A DNA stretch of 64,000 nucleotides from Candidatus Thiodictyon syntrophicum. Lineage in GTDB: Bacteria; Pseudomonadota; Gammaproteobacteria; Chromatiales; Chromatiaceae. The stretch covers positions 4,613,501-4,677,500 of the forward strand of contig NZ_CP020370.1 in the NCBI RefSeq assembly GCF_002813775.1. The letters run 5' to 3'. Numbering within the stretch: position 1 is the first letter of the stretch; every line of letters starts with the position of its first letter. Below the pieces are notes generated by a model. That model saw nothing but the letters and a program-made list of their open reading frames with translations, ran no database searches and was not told the origin of the DNA. Positions 30,653 through 39,420 of this stretch are shown here, piece after piece. The position numbers and the translations under genes are program-made.

Positions 30653-31228
30653 TCAACGACCCCTGACCCGCCGCACGAGCCACGGCAAACCGCCGATCAA
30701 CAACACCAACGTCCCAGGCAGCGGCGCCTGCCCCGCCCCCTGGATGGTCACTTGCGTGGCGGCAGTCAGATCACGCGCCGCCTCGGTCACGTAGATCAGC
30801 CCCTCGTTGAGGTCCCCAAGGTTCGAGAAGATCCCCAGGTCCAAGACCCCCTCCCCGGTCGCGACGAAATGCAGCACCGCCAGGGTAAAGGCCGGATCGG
30901 TGATGCCGGGCCCGGCGCCGACCAAACCCGCCACCCCCGTGTCGATCAAGTCAGCGCTGAGATCGTCCGAAAAGGGCGGCATCGCCACCTCCGCCCCGGT
31001 CCAGGACACCAGCAACGGATTGCCGATCGCCACATCGAAGCCGAAGGCAATCACCTCGTCAGCGGAGTAAACACCGTCCCGCGCGTCATTCACCCCGACC
31101 AAGAGATTGAAATGGTCGCCCACCCGGATCTGGCTGCTGGACGGGGTGAGGCTGATGCCCATGGCAAAGACCCCGGCCGACGCCAGCCCCAGCACCAAGG
31201 CGGCCATGGCCGCAACAAATGTTTTCAT
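30653..31228 (-). CDS. Exported protein with PEP-CTERM-like sorting tail, cohesin-like domain
   Basis: A 191-residue protein. The signal peptide is MKTFVAAMAALVLGLASAGV. The middle region (SLTPSSSQIRVGDHFNLLVGVND, FGFDVAIGN) resembles the cohesin fold that binds dockerins. The tail is PLPGTLVLLIGGLPWLVRRV: a proline motif, membrane helix and basic end, like PEP-CTERM signals but with PLPG in place of PEP. ATG 31228 has GGCGGAG upstream. A neighbouring gene (31626-32393) encodes a dockerin-like repeat, so the two may interact outside the cell. That pairing is inference. Confidence 0.7.
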   Translation of the reverse strand: MKTFVAAMAALVLGLASAGVFAMGISLTPSSSQIRVGDHFNLLVGVNDARDGVYSADEVIAFGFDVAIGNPLLVSWTGAEVAMPPFSDDLSADLIDTGVAGLVGAGPGITDPAFTLAVLHFVATGEGVLDLGIFSNLGDLNEGLIYVTEAARDLTAATQVTIQGAGQAPLPGTLVLLIGGLPWLVRRVRGR

Positions 31229-31291
31229 AGACACTCCGCCTGTTCCATTGAAATGAAAGAGTCGAAAAAAGACCTGCCACGCCCCAGCGCC

Positions 31292-31578
31292 CAACCGGAG
31301 GTCGAGGCTTTAGCCGGTCGCGCCCGCGCCTTGGCCGACGACAATGCGTGCCTCGATCATCGTTCCGGCCACCGCGGTGTGTCGGTCGGCCTTCAGGCCG
31401 ACCGACTGGGAGCGCCGCACCCCAGTGCGGCCCGGCCTGTCCGCAACACGCAACGCCGCGCTCGCCAGCGAGATCGCGCCGCACTGGGGTGCGGCGCTCC
31501 CAGTGGCCGGGACTATGATCGAGGCGACAATGCGTAGTGCCGACATGTCCGACCGGCTAAAGCCTCGACCTCCGGTTG
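31292..31578. repeat. Palindromic element, split by a MITE
   Basis: Arms of 29 bases, CAACCGGAGGTCGAGGCTTT... at 31292-31320 and its complement at 31550-31578, enclose a 176-base MITE. The AGGTCGAGGCTTTA/TAAAGCCTCGACCT arms recur inside the element at 37629-37896. The region 31229-31625 shows no gene, only these nested repeats. Confidence 0.8.
31350..31525. mobile_element. MITE with 10-bp target duplication
   Basis: The ends are GCCTCGATCATCGTTCCGGC and the complement of GCCTCGATCATAGTCCCGGC. Direct repeats GACAATGCGT flank it exactly at 31340-31349 and 31526-31535. The interior is the GGGAGCGCCGCACCCCAGTG palindrome also seen free at 22792-22889. It shares terminal sequence with the MITE at 178-314, yet carries a different palindrome. 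Confidence 0.82.
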
Positions 31579-31625
31579 CTGATGCTCCGCGACTGCCAGG
31601 AACGATGGCCGGGCGCGCCAGATTG

Positions 31626-32393
31626 TCACGGCCGAACCAGGAAGCTGCGGTAGAAGCCATACCAGATCCGATAGTCGCCGGTCGTCACACACCCGTCACG
31701 GTCATAGTCGGAGGCCAATCGGTAGCGCGCGGCCCCGCTACAGGCCCCAAGCGCCGCACGAAAGACCGTGTAGTCGCCGTTGTCCACGTCACTGTCGCCA
31801 TCCAGATCGGCCGCCAGGGTGAACCTGGCAATACAGCTCGCGTCCCCGGTCAGGGCGAAGGCGACGCCGCAACCGGTCGGCGTCCAGCCGGCGAAGCTGG
31901 ACCCGGATGCCGCGCTGGCCGTGGCCGTGACGCTGGTGTCGACCGGCCAGGTCCCGCCGCCGCCGACCGCGCCGGACCCGGCGCCGCTCTTACTCACCGT
32001 CAGGGTGAAACTGGGGACCGCCGCGACGAAGTCGCCGATACTGCTGCTGGTCGCGTTACCCATCGGATCGACCGAGGTCACCTGGTAGTAATAGGTCGCG
32101 CCCGGCACCAGCCCGGCCAGCCTGACGCGATGCGCAAGGCCGTACTCGATATCCCCCGCCACCCGCGACAGCAGCGCCGGCGAGTCACCGAAGTTCACCC
32201 GCGAATCCGCCGCCTCATCGGTGGTCCACACCACCTCCATCAGGCCGCCGGGAATCGCCTGCACCTCCGGGGCCGTAGTCAATACCGGCGACGTGACATC
32301 CACGCTGGACGCCGTGACGAATGAGACTGCCCAGGCGGACGGCATGGACAGCACGCCGACGAGCGTTAGAATCGATCTGATCGTTGAAGTCAT
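31626..32393 (-). CDS. Secreted protein with fibronectin-like domain, InlB-type repeat and dockerin-like motif
   Basis: A 255-residue exported protein with signal peptide ending PSAWA. Residues 35-125 look like an Ig/fibronectin type III-like fold (VVWTTDEAADSRVNFGD, GLVPGATYYYQVTSVD). Residues 128-190 look like a divergent beta-repeat (FTLTVSKSGAGSG, FAGWTPTGCG). The C terminus has two calcium-loop segments, DLDGDSDVDNGDYTVFRAAL and DYDRDGCVTTGDYRIW, arranged as in dockerin type I. It lies 14 bases after the 1142-residue gene and is probably co-transcribed with it. It is a surface or matrix protein by inference. Confidence 0.72.
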   Translation of the reverse strand: MTSTIRSILTLVGVLSMPSAWAVSFVTASSVDVTSPVLTTAPEVQAIPGGLMEVVWTTDEAADSRVNFGDSPALLSRVAGDIEYGLAHRVRLAGLVPGATYYYQVTSVDPMGNATSSSIGDFVAAVPSFTLTVSKSGAGSGAVGGGGTWPVDTSVTATASAASGSSFAGWTPTGCGVAFALTGDASCIARFTLAADLDGDSDVDNGDYTVFRAALGACSGAARYRLASDYDRDGCVTTGDYRIWYGFYRSFLVRP

Positions 32394-32407
32394 TGCCTGC
32401 GCCCCCT

Positions 32408-35400
32408 TTAGAAGTCACTCACCACCCGCTGACCATCGACATCGGTCGCGGTGACGCGGAACTGATAGGCCGTACCGGGGGCCAGGTTGGTGATCACCAG
32501 GCTGTGCCTCGTCAGCAGACGGCCGTCGCTGACCCGCAGGGGGAAGCCCCCCACGGTGCCCTCGACCAGCGCATGACAGGGGCGGTCGGTCTCCCATTCG
32601 ATGACCACCCGGTCGCTGCCTTCATAGGTCACGGTCGGTGCCTGCACAAACACCGGGACGGGCCTGGCGCTGGCGAGCGTGGTCGCCTGGAACAGCGGGC
32701 TGATCGACTCGTTACCCGCCTGATCCCGCACCTTGGCGCGCATGAAATAGCTCGTCTTGGCCGTCAATCCGTTGATGGACAGACTGTGCTGGGGATCGAG
32801 CCGGGCGCGCGCCGCGGTCCAGGTCAGGGCGTCCGGCGCGAGGCCGTACTCGATCACCAGGCTGGCCGGTTCGTCGGTCCGCAGGCACACCTGAATGAGT
32901 CGATCGGTGACATTGCAGACCGTCGGCGGTTCGACGAAGACCGGCGGCTCGGTGTCGGCCGTGCCCAGGGTACGCACCGCCAACGGCTGGGACAGCGTGG
33001 GGCCGTTGCCGAAGGCGTCGGTGGACGAGACAGTCACCTGATACAGCGTATTCGCGTTCAGCCCGACCATGGACACGCTGTGGTTCTGGGTCAGGGCATC
33101 GTCGTTGAGCACACCATAGGCAACGCCGTCGTTGTAGGACACGCCGCTATTGGCTGGCTCATCGGTCTCCCAGGCGACGGTGGCACCGGTTTCGGTGACA
33201 TCCACGAACCAGGGTCCCTTGGTAATCACCGGCGCAGTCAGGTCCGCCGCGGCGAGGGTCTTGAAACTGATCGCGCGCGTGGTGGGGCCGTTGCCGGCCT
33301 GGTCACTGGACGCCACACTGATCTGGTAGATCGTCAGCGCGGACAGCCCGGTCAGTTCGACACGATGCAGGGTGCGCAGGCCGGCGATCGTGGCCGACAG
33401 GTCGCCGCTCACTTGGGTCGTGGCCGGCTCGTTGGTCTCCCACTCCACCACCGCGCTCTGGTGGGTCAGCGTATTCACGGTTGGGCCCGCGATGATCAGC
33501 GGCGCCGTCGTATCGGCCGGGCCGGTCGTGAATGTCACGTTTGCCGTCGTGGGGCCGTTGCCCGCGTCGTCGGTCGAGGAAACCGTGACCGTGTAGGGTG
33601 TGGCGACCCCGAGTCCGGTCATCTGGATCGCGTGCTGGGTCTGATAGCCGGTCTCGCTGGCGCTGCCGGTGCCCCAATTGGCACTGCCGGTCGCGGGCTC
33701 GTCGGTCTGCCAGGCAACCGTCGCCTCGGTCGCACCGATCTGGGTGACCAGGGGGCCGGAGAGGATGCGCGGGGCGAAGCTATCGGATCGTTGCAAGATC
33801 ACGCTTAGGAGGGTCGGGCCTGAGACGTTCAGACCGCTGAGTCTGGTCTGGCCAAAGCCGCTGCCGGTGGGCGGCAGGATGGTTATCGTGTATTCAAAGC
33901 CATCAAACAGAGCCATGCTGTAGTTGCCGCTGGCATCCGACTTGTTGTTGCCATTATAGTGTATGATCTCGTAATAGGCCCCATCGGGCTTCGTGCCATC
34001 GAAAGTAGTCCGCAACTCCACCCCGCCGACTCGCGCCCCGTTGCTGTCCGTGGTCTTACCACTCATCTGCGTCAGCGGTAAGATCAGGTCCTTAATGGTC
34101 GCCGCCGAGACGACCGTGTTCTCTGAGAAATTTGATATACTTAGACGGGAAGGACTCCCCGGAAAGCTCATTCCACCAGATTCGCTGCCGCTCAGAATGT
34201 AGCTATAAGTGCCCGGAGCAACGGAAAACGAATAAGCCCCATCGTTCCCCGTGGTCAGATATCCGACAGTAACCCCCTCGATCTGATCCTGCAAAAGGAT
34301 TTGCACCCCCGCCACCGGCGTGCCATCCGGCAATCTGACGACTCCAGAAAGCGTGGTCCCGTTCCTTAAGGCAAAATCTCGCGCCGTGTTGCCTGACACT
34401 GCGACAGCATCAAAAGCCGTCTGCGCCATTCCGCTTCCTGTAGGGGGGATTGCTGTAATCGTATAGTTCAAGCCATCGAACAAGGTCATGCTGTAGTTGC
34501 CGCTGGCGTCCGACCTGGTGTTCCCATCATAGTGAGCGATCTCGTAATAGGCGCCATCGGGCCTCCAGCTACCAAAGAGAATGGTCTGCAACTCTACCCC
34601 GCCGACTTGCGCCCCGTTGCTGTCCGTGGTCTTACCACTCATCTGCGTCAGCGGCAAGACCAAGTCCTTGATGGTCGCCGCCGAGACGACCGTGTTCTCT
34701 GCGAAATTTGATATGCTTAGATAGGAAGGACTCCCCGGAAAGCTCATTGCACCAGAGTTGCTGCCGCTCAGAATGTAGCTATAAGTGCCCGGCGCAACGG
34801 AAAACGAATAAGCCCCATCGCTCCCCGTCGTCAGATATCCGACAGTAACACCCGCGATCTGATCCTGCAAAAGGATCTGCACCCCCACCACCGGCGTGCC
34901 ATCCGGCAATCTGACGATTCCGGAAAGCGTCGTCGCGCTCCTTAAGGCAAAATCTCGCGCCGTGTTGCCAGACACTGCGACAGCATCAAAAGCCGTCTGC
35001 GCCATCCCGCTTCCTGTAGGGGGGATTGCTGTAATCGTATAGCTGAAGCCATCGAACAGGGTCATGCTGTAGTTGCCGCTGGCGTCCGACTTGGTGTTGC
35101 CATTCTGGTGCATGATCTCGTAGTATGCGCCATCGGGCTTCGAGCCACCAAGAATGGTCTGCAACTCCACCCCGCCGACTTGCGCCCCGTTGCTGTCCGT
35201 GGTCTTACCAGTCATCTGCGTCAGCGGCAAGACCAAGTCCTTGATGGTCGCCGCCGAGACGACCGTGTTCTCTGCGAAATTTGATATGCTTAGAGAGGAA
35301 GGACTCCCCGGAAAGCTCATTGCACCAGAGTTGCTGCCCCACAGGCTGTAGCTATAAGTTCCCGGAGCAACGGAAAACGAATAAGACCCATCGCTCCCCG

Positions 35401-35836
35401 TGATCATATATCCGACAGTAACCCCGCCGATCTGATCCTGCAATAAGATGCCCACCCCCACCACTGGCGTTCCGTCAAGCAACTTCACAACACCTGAAAG
35501 GGTAGTCGCCCCAGTGACCAACGCCACATTCTGAGTGACATTGGCGCCGGCAACCACGATGCCGTTCACCGGCGAGTTACCATAACCGACCGCACTGCTG
35601 GGCGGTTCTACCAGCAGGTTATAGGTGCCGTCATCGACCGCCAGGGTATAATACCCGCTGCCGTTCGTCGCGGTCTGCCCGACCGCGGACCCGTCCGACG
35701 CCAGAAAGAGCTTGACGCCGGCATTGGGCATCGGTGTCCCGTTGCCGAACACGGTCCCGGAGAGGGTCCAGGCAAAGGCCCCTTGCGAGACGAGCAGGAA
35801 CCAGCCAAGCAACAAGAATCGAATGAACGGCATCAT
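32408..35836 (-). CDS. Large secreted repeat protein (carboxypeptidase regulatory-like and fibronectin-like domains)
   Basis: A 1142-residue exported protein with signal peptide to about residue 22 (FLLLGWFLLVSQGAFA). Residues 22-690 hold an initial carboxypeptidase-regulatory-like beta domain and three nearly identical units of about 190 residues (LSGVVRLPDGTPV, VAPGTYSY, TDSNGAQVGGVEL, ASGNYSMTLFDG). From about residue 690 there are five fibronectin-like domains sharing VAWQTDEPATG. The near identity of the three units extends to DNA, period about 575 bases, which points to recent duplication or gene conversion. It is divergent from the XRE regulator gene. Its role is probably adhesion or matrix. 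Confidence 0.78.
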   Translation of the reverse strand: MMPFIRFLLLGWFLLVSQGAFAWTLSGTVFGNGTPMPNAGVKLFLASDGSAVGQTATNGSGYYTLAVDDGTYNLLVEPPSSAVGYGNSPVNGIVVAGANVTQNVALVTGATTLSGVVKLLDGTPVVGVGILLQDQIGGVTVGYMITGSDGSYSFSVAPGTYSYSLWGSNSGAMSFPGSPSSLSISNFAENTVVSAATIKDLVLPLTQMTGKTTDSNGAQVGGVELQTILGGSKPDGAYYEIMHQNGNTKSDASGNYSMTLFDGFSYTITAIPPTGSGMAQTAFDAVAVSGNTARDFALRSATTLSGIVRLPDGTPVVGVQILLQDQIAGVTVGYLTTGSDGAYSFSVAPGTYSYILSGSNSGAMSFPGSPSYLSISNFAENTVVSAATIKDLVLPLTQMSGKTTDSNGAQVGGVELQTILFGSWRPDGAYYEIAHYDGNTRSDASGNYSMTLFDGLNYTITAIPPTGSGMAQTAFDAVAVSGNTARDFALRNGTTLSGVVRLPDGTPVAGVQILLQDQIEGVTVGYLTTGNDGAYSFSVAPGTYSYILSGSESGGMSFPGSPSRLSISNFSENTVVSAATIKDLILPLTQMSGKTTDSNGARVGGVELRTTFDGTKPDGAYYEIIHYNGNNKSDASGNYSMALFDGFEYTITILPPTGSGFGQTRLSGLNVSGPTLLSVILQRSDSFAPRILSGPLVTQIGATEATVAWQTDEPATGSANWGTGSASETGYQTQHAIQMTGLGVATPYTVTVSSTDDAGNGPTTANVTFTTGPADTTAPLIIAGPTVNTLTHQSAVVEWETNEPATTQVSGDLSATIAGLRTLHRVELTGLSALTIYQISVASSDQAGNGPTTRAISFKTLAAADLTAPVITKGPWFVDVTETGATVAWETDEPANSGVSYNDGVAYGVLNDDALTQNHSVSMVGLNANTLYQVTVSSTDAFGNGPTLSQPLAVRTLGTADTEPPVFVEPPTVCNVTDRLIQVCLRTDEPASLVIEYGLAPDALTWTAARARLDPQHSLSINGLTAKTSYFMRAKVRDQAGNESISPLFQATTLASARPVPVFVQAPTVTYEGSDRVVIEWETDRPCHALVEGTVGGFPLRVSDGRLLTRHSLVITNLAPGTAYQFRVTATDVDGQRVVSDF

Positions 35837-36066
35837 AAATGGGCACCCGTTGAACGAGCGGAGGTCTACTGGAACGAGATCGGGTCGCGCCCGTCGGCGT
35901 GCCGGGGGCGAGCCTCGGCGGGCGCGGCGGGTCGGCGCGCACCTGAGATCGGGCGCGCGGGAGATCGGGACTTGCGTCCCAAGCGGCCGTGTGGTGAGAC
36001 TCGCATGGACACCAGCAAGATGACAGCCCCAAAGTTGGGGATTTCCACCACGTTTCGGGGTATCCG

Positions 36067-36480
36067 ATGCACGTTCACGAAAAACTCAGGACGCTGCGGT
36101 TGAGCAAGAACTGGACGCAGGAGGGCATCGCCGAGAAGCTCGGGTGGGCGGTCAACACCTACGCCAAGATCGAGCGTGGCGAATCGGATGTGAAGCTGGA
36201 GAAGTTGAAGGAGATTGCCGACGTGATCGGTGTGGACGCCACCGAGCTATTGGACTGCGACGACAAGAGGATATTAAACTTCACGGGAAATTCCGGTCAC
36301 AGCAATCTGGCGCAGAGCAGTCTTGCCAACTGCACTATCCTCCTGAGCGAGGCGCAATGCGCCCACCAACTGGACAAGGCGCTGTTGATTGCCGCGCAGC
36401 ACGAAAAGGAGATCGCTTGGCTGAAAGAGGAAAACCTGCGCCTGAAAGAGATCATCGCCCTGCTGAAAAAAGATGGGTGA
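36067..36480 (+). CDS. XRE-family helix-turn-helix regulator with C-terminal coiled coil
   Basis: A 137-residue protein. Residues 5-62 form a Cro/C1-type HTH (LRTLRLSKNWTQEGIAEKLG, NTYAKIERGESDVKLEKLKE). Residues 100-135 form a likely coiled coil (HEKEIAWLKEENLRLKEIIA). It is transcribed away from the large secreted protein gene across a 230-base gap and could regulate it or itself. The target cannot be read from sequence. Confidence 0.87.
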   Translation: MHVHEKLRTLRLSKNWTQEGIAEKLGWAVNTYAKIERGESDVKLEKLKEIADVIGVDATELLDCDDKRILNFTGNSGHSNLAQSSLANCTILLSEAQCAHQLDKALLIAAQHEKEIAWLKEENLRLKEIIALLKKDG

Positions 36481-36542
36481 GTGCGTAGGGTGGATAAGCG
36501 CAGCGCATCCACCATACCGCCGGGGTCGGTGGATGCGGCGCG

Positions 36543-36650
36543 GGCCTTGATCATAACTCCGGCCACCCCCCTGGACGGGAGGTCGCTGGTCCGCACAGCG
36601 GACCCTACGGCCCCGCGCCCGTAGGGTCCGCTGTGCGGACCACAGACAGC
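36543..36650. repeat. Solo IS-A-type terminus with GGTCCGC palindrome
   Basis: GGCCTTGATCATAACTCCGG at 36543, continuing CCACCCCC, matches the left end of insertion sequence A at 27 of 28 bases. It is followed by the palindrome GGTCCGCACAGCGGACCC and its partner to about 36640. No matching right end is seen, so it is a decayed element. A separate short palindrome (GGGTGGATAAGCGCAGCG) precedes it at 36484-36541. No gene is seen in 36481-36774. Confidence 0.75.
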
Positions 36651-36774
36651 GCCGCCACGTCCGGTCGGTTGGCGCCTCCGCCATGTTGGGCGGCACCCGC
36701 ACCGCTGGTTGGCGCGAACGCCCATTTGGGCGTGTGCATGCGGTAGACGGTCAGGGCGTCCAGCCGGGTCAAGA

Positions 36775-36999
36775 TCATCCCGCTGCCCCAGTCTCCAGGG
36801 ACGCGATGTAGCGCAGGAGGTCGTCGGTGCGGCCATCGCTGACCAGTTGCTCAGCCGTCTTGTAACCGAACGGCGGCAGGGGCTCGTTGCGATACCAGAA
36901 AAGCGCTCGGTCCAGGTCCCCGCACTGATCCGCCGCCGCACGGATCGCGCGCAGCGCCTCGCGCAGGAAGCAGTGGCAAATGAGCTGGCCCCGCTTCAT
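36775..36999 (-). CDS. Small DUF2384-like (MbcA/ParS-type) protein
   Basis: A 74-residue protein. Its C-terminal half, FWYRNEPLPPFGYKTAEQLV followed by GRTDDLLRYIASLETG, resembles the toxin-binding domain of Xre/MbcA/ParS antitoxins, in which a truncated HTH precedes it. Its ATG overlaps the stop of the HicB-like gene as ATGA. No RES-type toxin is present beside it. It may be a truncated antitoxin; the assignment is moderate. Confidence 0.6.
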   Translation of the reverse strand: MKRGQLICHCFLREALRAIRAAADQCGDLDRALFWYRNEPLPPFGYKTAEQLVSDGRTDDLLRYIASLETGAAG

Positions 37000-37208
37000 A
37001 TCACCAAGACGACTTCTTCACAATCCGAATCTGCCTCTCTCAACGCGGCTAAACGGTGCAGGTCGATAATATCCCTGGCCGCCTCCCGGAGACTGATCAT
37101 CAGCTCATCTTTGCTCTTTTCCTGGGCATTGACGCCGGGTATTTCCTCAATCCAGCCAACCCACCAATCACCGTCCTTTTTTACGATAGCCGTGAATTCT
37201 GCTTTCAT
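36996..37208 (-). CDS. HicB-family antitoxin-like protein
   Basis: A 70-residue protein with the HicB partial RNase H fold: FTAIVKKDGDWWVGWIEEIP, GVNAQEKSKDELMISLREAA. HicB normally neutralises a HicA mRNA interferase. No HicA gene is seen on either side. It is coupled to the DUF2384-like gene and lies 20 bases after the PIN-toxin remnant. Confidence 0.78.
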   Translation of the reverse strand: MKAEFTAIVKKDGDWWVGWIEEIPGVNAQEKSKDELMISLREAARDIIDLHRLAALREADSDCEEVVLVI

Positions 37209-37228
37209 TGCCGCCGATACCTCTGGTG

Positions 37229-37306
37229 TTATTTGGAGACAAAATCTGTCGCCAACTCATGCACATAGCGCGCGACCAGCACCGCGGAATCGAACAAGAC
37301 CCGCAT
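37229..37306 (-). pseudogene. PIN-domain (VapC-like) toxin remnant
   Basis: A 25-codon frame, MRVLFDSAVLVARYVHELAT..., overlaps the Phd/YefM stop codon as TGATG. It reads like the first strand and helix of a PIN toxin, where VLFDSAVLVARY matches the usual FFDTSALVKRY pattern. It stops at 37229, so about 100 residues are missing. It is too short to be functional. Confidence 0.65.
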
Positions 37307-37527
37307 CAGGCATCGCGCCACGCCAGTATCAGGTCACTGACGGTGGCTCCATCAGTGGTTAAGGGCTTGGCCGCGCGCCGCTTCCAGGATGGGCGCCCCG
37401 GTTGGATCGGGCGGATCTCGGCAATCGGCTGGCCTTTTCGCAGGACCCTGACGGTCTCGCCGGCCTCAACCAGGTCGAAGTAGCGCCGGGTCTTGCTTCG
37501 TAGCTCGGAGAAGCTGGTCTCACGCAT
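37306..37527 (-). CDS. Phd/YefM-family antitoxin
   Basis: A 73-residue antitoxin: MRETSFSELRSKTRRYFDLV, then GETVRVLRKGQPIAEIRPIQ, the standard Phd/YefM N-terminal DNA-binding fold. The C-terminal toxin-binding tail is present. Its toxin partner is reduced to 25 codons, leaving it an orphan. Such proteins autorepress their own promoter. Confidence 0.82.
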   Translation of the reverse strand: MRETSFSELRSKTRRYFDLVEAGETVRVLRKGQPIAEIRPIQPGRPSWKRRAAKPLTTDGATVSDLILAWRDA

Positions 37528-37628
37528 GGTCGTCGCCCCGCTTATCCCATTGAATTCTGTATGCTCATGGCCGTTCAGTTGCGGCCAACCCCTCCTTCAC
37601 GGGCGGTCGCCCGGCCAACTCACCCCGT

Positions 37629-37896
37629 GCCGCGATCATAGTTCCGGCTGCGGCCGGTCGTCCCGCACTGGAGGTCGAGGCTTTACCGTGAAAGTCGCGC
37701 CGGGAGCGCGCTCTAAATCTCCCTCCCCCGCTGGGGGAGGGCCGGGGAGAGGGAACGGCCATGGCGCCCGCACTTTCATCTTTCGGGGTGGCGCGGGCGC
37801 CATGGCCGTTAGCCGGACCAGGGCCGCAGAAACGCACTGTCGACCGGCTAAAGCCTCGACCTCCTGTCTACCTGCGGCCGGAACGACGATCGAGGC
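37629..37896. mobile_element. MITE-like element abutting the 3' end of hom
   Basis: Terminal inverted repeats GCCGCGATCATAGTTCCGGC and the complement of GCCTCGATCGTCGTTCCGGC lie at 37629 and 37896. The flanks CTCACCCCGT (37619-37628) and CTCACCCCGC (37897-37906) look like a 10-bp duplication with one change. The interior has AGGTCGAGGCTTTA arms and a CCCTCCCCCGCTGGGGGAGG hairpin. The right flank includes the hom stop codon. Confidence 0.68.
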
Positions 37897-37897
37897 C

Positions 37898-39214
37898 TCA
37901 CCCCGCCAGGTTCTCCATCCGAATGCGCATCACCGCCCCCTGCACCGACCCCTGCGCCTCAATGCGGGCGATGGCCTGGTTCATCTGGCCCTCGCGTACC
38001 CGGTGGGTGAGCATGACGAGCGGGACATGGGTGTCGCCCTCGCCGGGCTCCTTCTGCTGGATCGCCTCAATGCTGATGCCCTGCTCGCCCAAGATGCTGG
38101 CGATGCGGGCCATGACGCCGGGTTCGTCGCGGGCCATCATGCGCAGGTAATAGGCGGTCTCCACCTGATCCATCGGCAGGATCGGGGTATCGGCCAGCTC
38201 GTCCGGCTGGAAGGCGAGGTGCGGTACCCGGTTGTTGGGATCGGTGGTCAGGGCCCGCACCACGTCCACCAGGTCGGCGACCACCGAGGAGGCGGTGGGG
38301 AGCGAACCGGCACCGGCACCGTAATAGAGGGTGGGACCGACCGCATCGCCCTTCACCAGGACGGCGTTCATCACCCCGTCCACATTGGCGATCAGACGCC
38401 GATGGGGGATGAGGGTCGGATGCACCCGCAGTTCGATCCCCTCCGGGCAGCGGCGTGCAATACCTAAGTGCTTGATGCGATAGCCGAGTTGTTCGGCATA
38501 GGCGACGTCCTGCGCCTCGATGCGCGAGATGCCCTCGGTGAAACAGCGCTCGAACTGGAGCGGGATGCCGAAGGCGAGCGAGGCCAGGATGGTCAGCTTG
38601 TGGGCGGCGTCGATCCCCTCCACGTCGAAGGTCGGGTCCGCCTCCGCATAGCCGCGCGCCTGCGCCTCCTTGAGTACGTCGGCGAAGTCCCGGCCCTTGT
38701 CGCGCATCTCGGTGAGGATGAAGTTGCCGGTGCCGTTGATGATGCCGGCGATCCATTCGATATGGTTGGCGGCCAGGCCCTCACGCAGGGCCTTGATAAT
38801 GGGGATGCCGCCGGCCACCGCCGCCTCGAAGCCGACCATGACCCCGCGCGCCCGGGCGGCGGCGAAGATCTCATTGCCGTGGCGCGCGATCAGGGCCTTG
38901 TTGGCGGTGACGACATGCTTGCCGTTGGCAATGGCCCGCAGCACCAGTTCCTTGGCTGGGGAATAGCCGCCGATCAGTTCGACGACGATCTCGACCTCGG
39001 GGTCGTCGACGACTGCAAAGGCATCCTCCCCGATGCGCCCGATGTGCTCGATTCCGGTGATGGCATCGCGTTTGTATTCCCGCGCCGCGGCATGGGCGAT
39101 CTCAATCCCGCGACCCGCGCGCCGCGCGATCTCCCCGGCGTTACGGGTGAGCACGATGACCGTGCCGCTGCCGACAGTGCCTAAACCCAACAGACCGATC
39201 TTGACCGGTTCCAT
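37898..39214 (-). CDS. hom: Homoserine dehydrogenase
   Basis: A 438-residue NAD(P)-dependent enzyme converting aspartate semialdehyde to homoserine, the branch point to threonine and methionine. The Rossmann motif GLLGLGTVGSGTV is at the N terminus. The catalytic region has KHVVTANKALIARHG, GGIPIIKALREGL and NGTGNFILTEM. A C-terminal ACT domain starts near residue 350 (ETAYYLRMMARDEPGVMARI), as in feedback-regulated single-function enzymes. ATG 39214 with GAGGGG upstream is preferred over 39232. It follows the aminotransferase gene, separated by a ten-mer element. thrC, its common partner, is not in the window. Confidence 0.95.
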   Translation of the reverse strand: MEPVKIGLLGLGTVGSGTVIVLTRNAGEIARRAGRGIEIAHAAAREYKRDAITGIEHIGRIGEDAFAVVDDPEVEIVVELIGGYSPAKELVLRAIANGKHVVTANKALIARHGNEIFAAARARGVMVGFEAAVAGGIPIIKALREGLAANHIEWIAGIINGTGNFILTEMRDKGRDFADVLKEAQARGYAEADPTFDVEGIDAAHKLTILASLAFGIPLQFERCFTEGISRIEAQDVAYAEQLGYRIKHLGIARRCPEGIELRVHPTLIPHRRLIANVDGVMNAVLVKGDAVGPTLYYGAGAGSLPTASSVVADLVDVVRALTTDPNNRVPHLAFQPDELADTPILPMDQVETAYYLRMMARDEPGVMARIASILGEQGISIEAIQQKEPGEGDTHVPLVMLTHRVREGQMNQAIARIEAQGSVQGAVMRIRMENLAG

Positions 39215-39256
39215 ACCTATCCCCTCTGCCATACAATCAATCGAAAAAGAAATTCA

Positions 39257-39384
39257 GCCGCAAATGAACGCAAATAAACGCAAATAATCCCTGGTGCGAT
39301 TGCGTCAGCCTGCTCACAGCCCGAGTTTGGCAGGGGCTTCACCAAGCTGACGGACTATTTGCGCTCATTCGCGTTCATTTGCGG
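39257..39384. repeat. Ten-mer-armed palindromic element between alaC and hom
   Basis: Left arm GCCGCAAATGAACGCAAATA (39257 on) and right arm ending TTCATTTGCGGC (to 39384). The arms are made of GCAAATGAAC-like ten-mers. It lies in the 206-base gap between two co-directional genes and could affect transcript processing or termination. Confidence 0.85.
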
Positions 39385-39420
39385 CCAAATGCTCTTCTTA
39401 GGCTGAGCGGTGCCCCGCCC

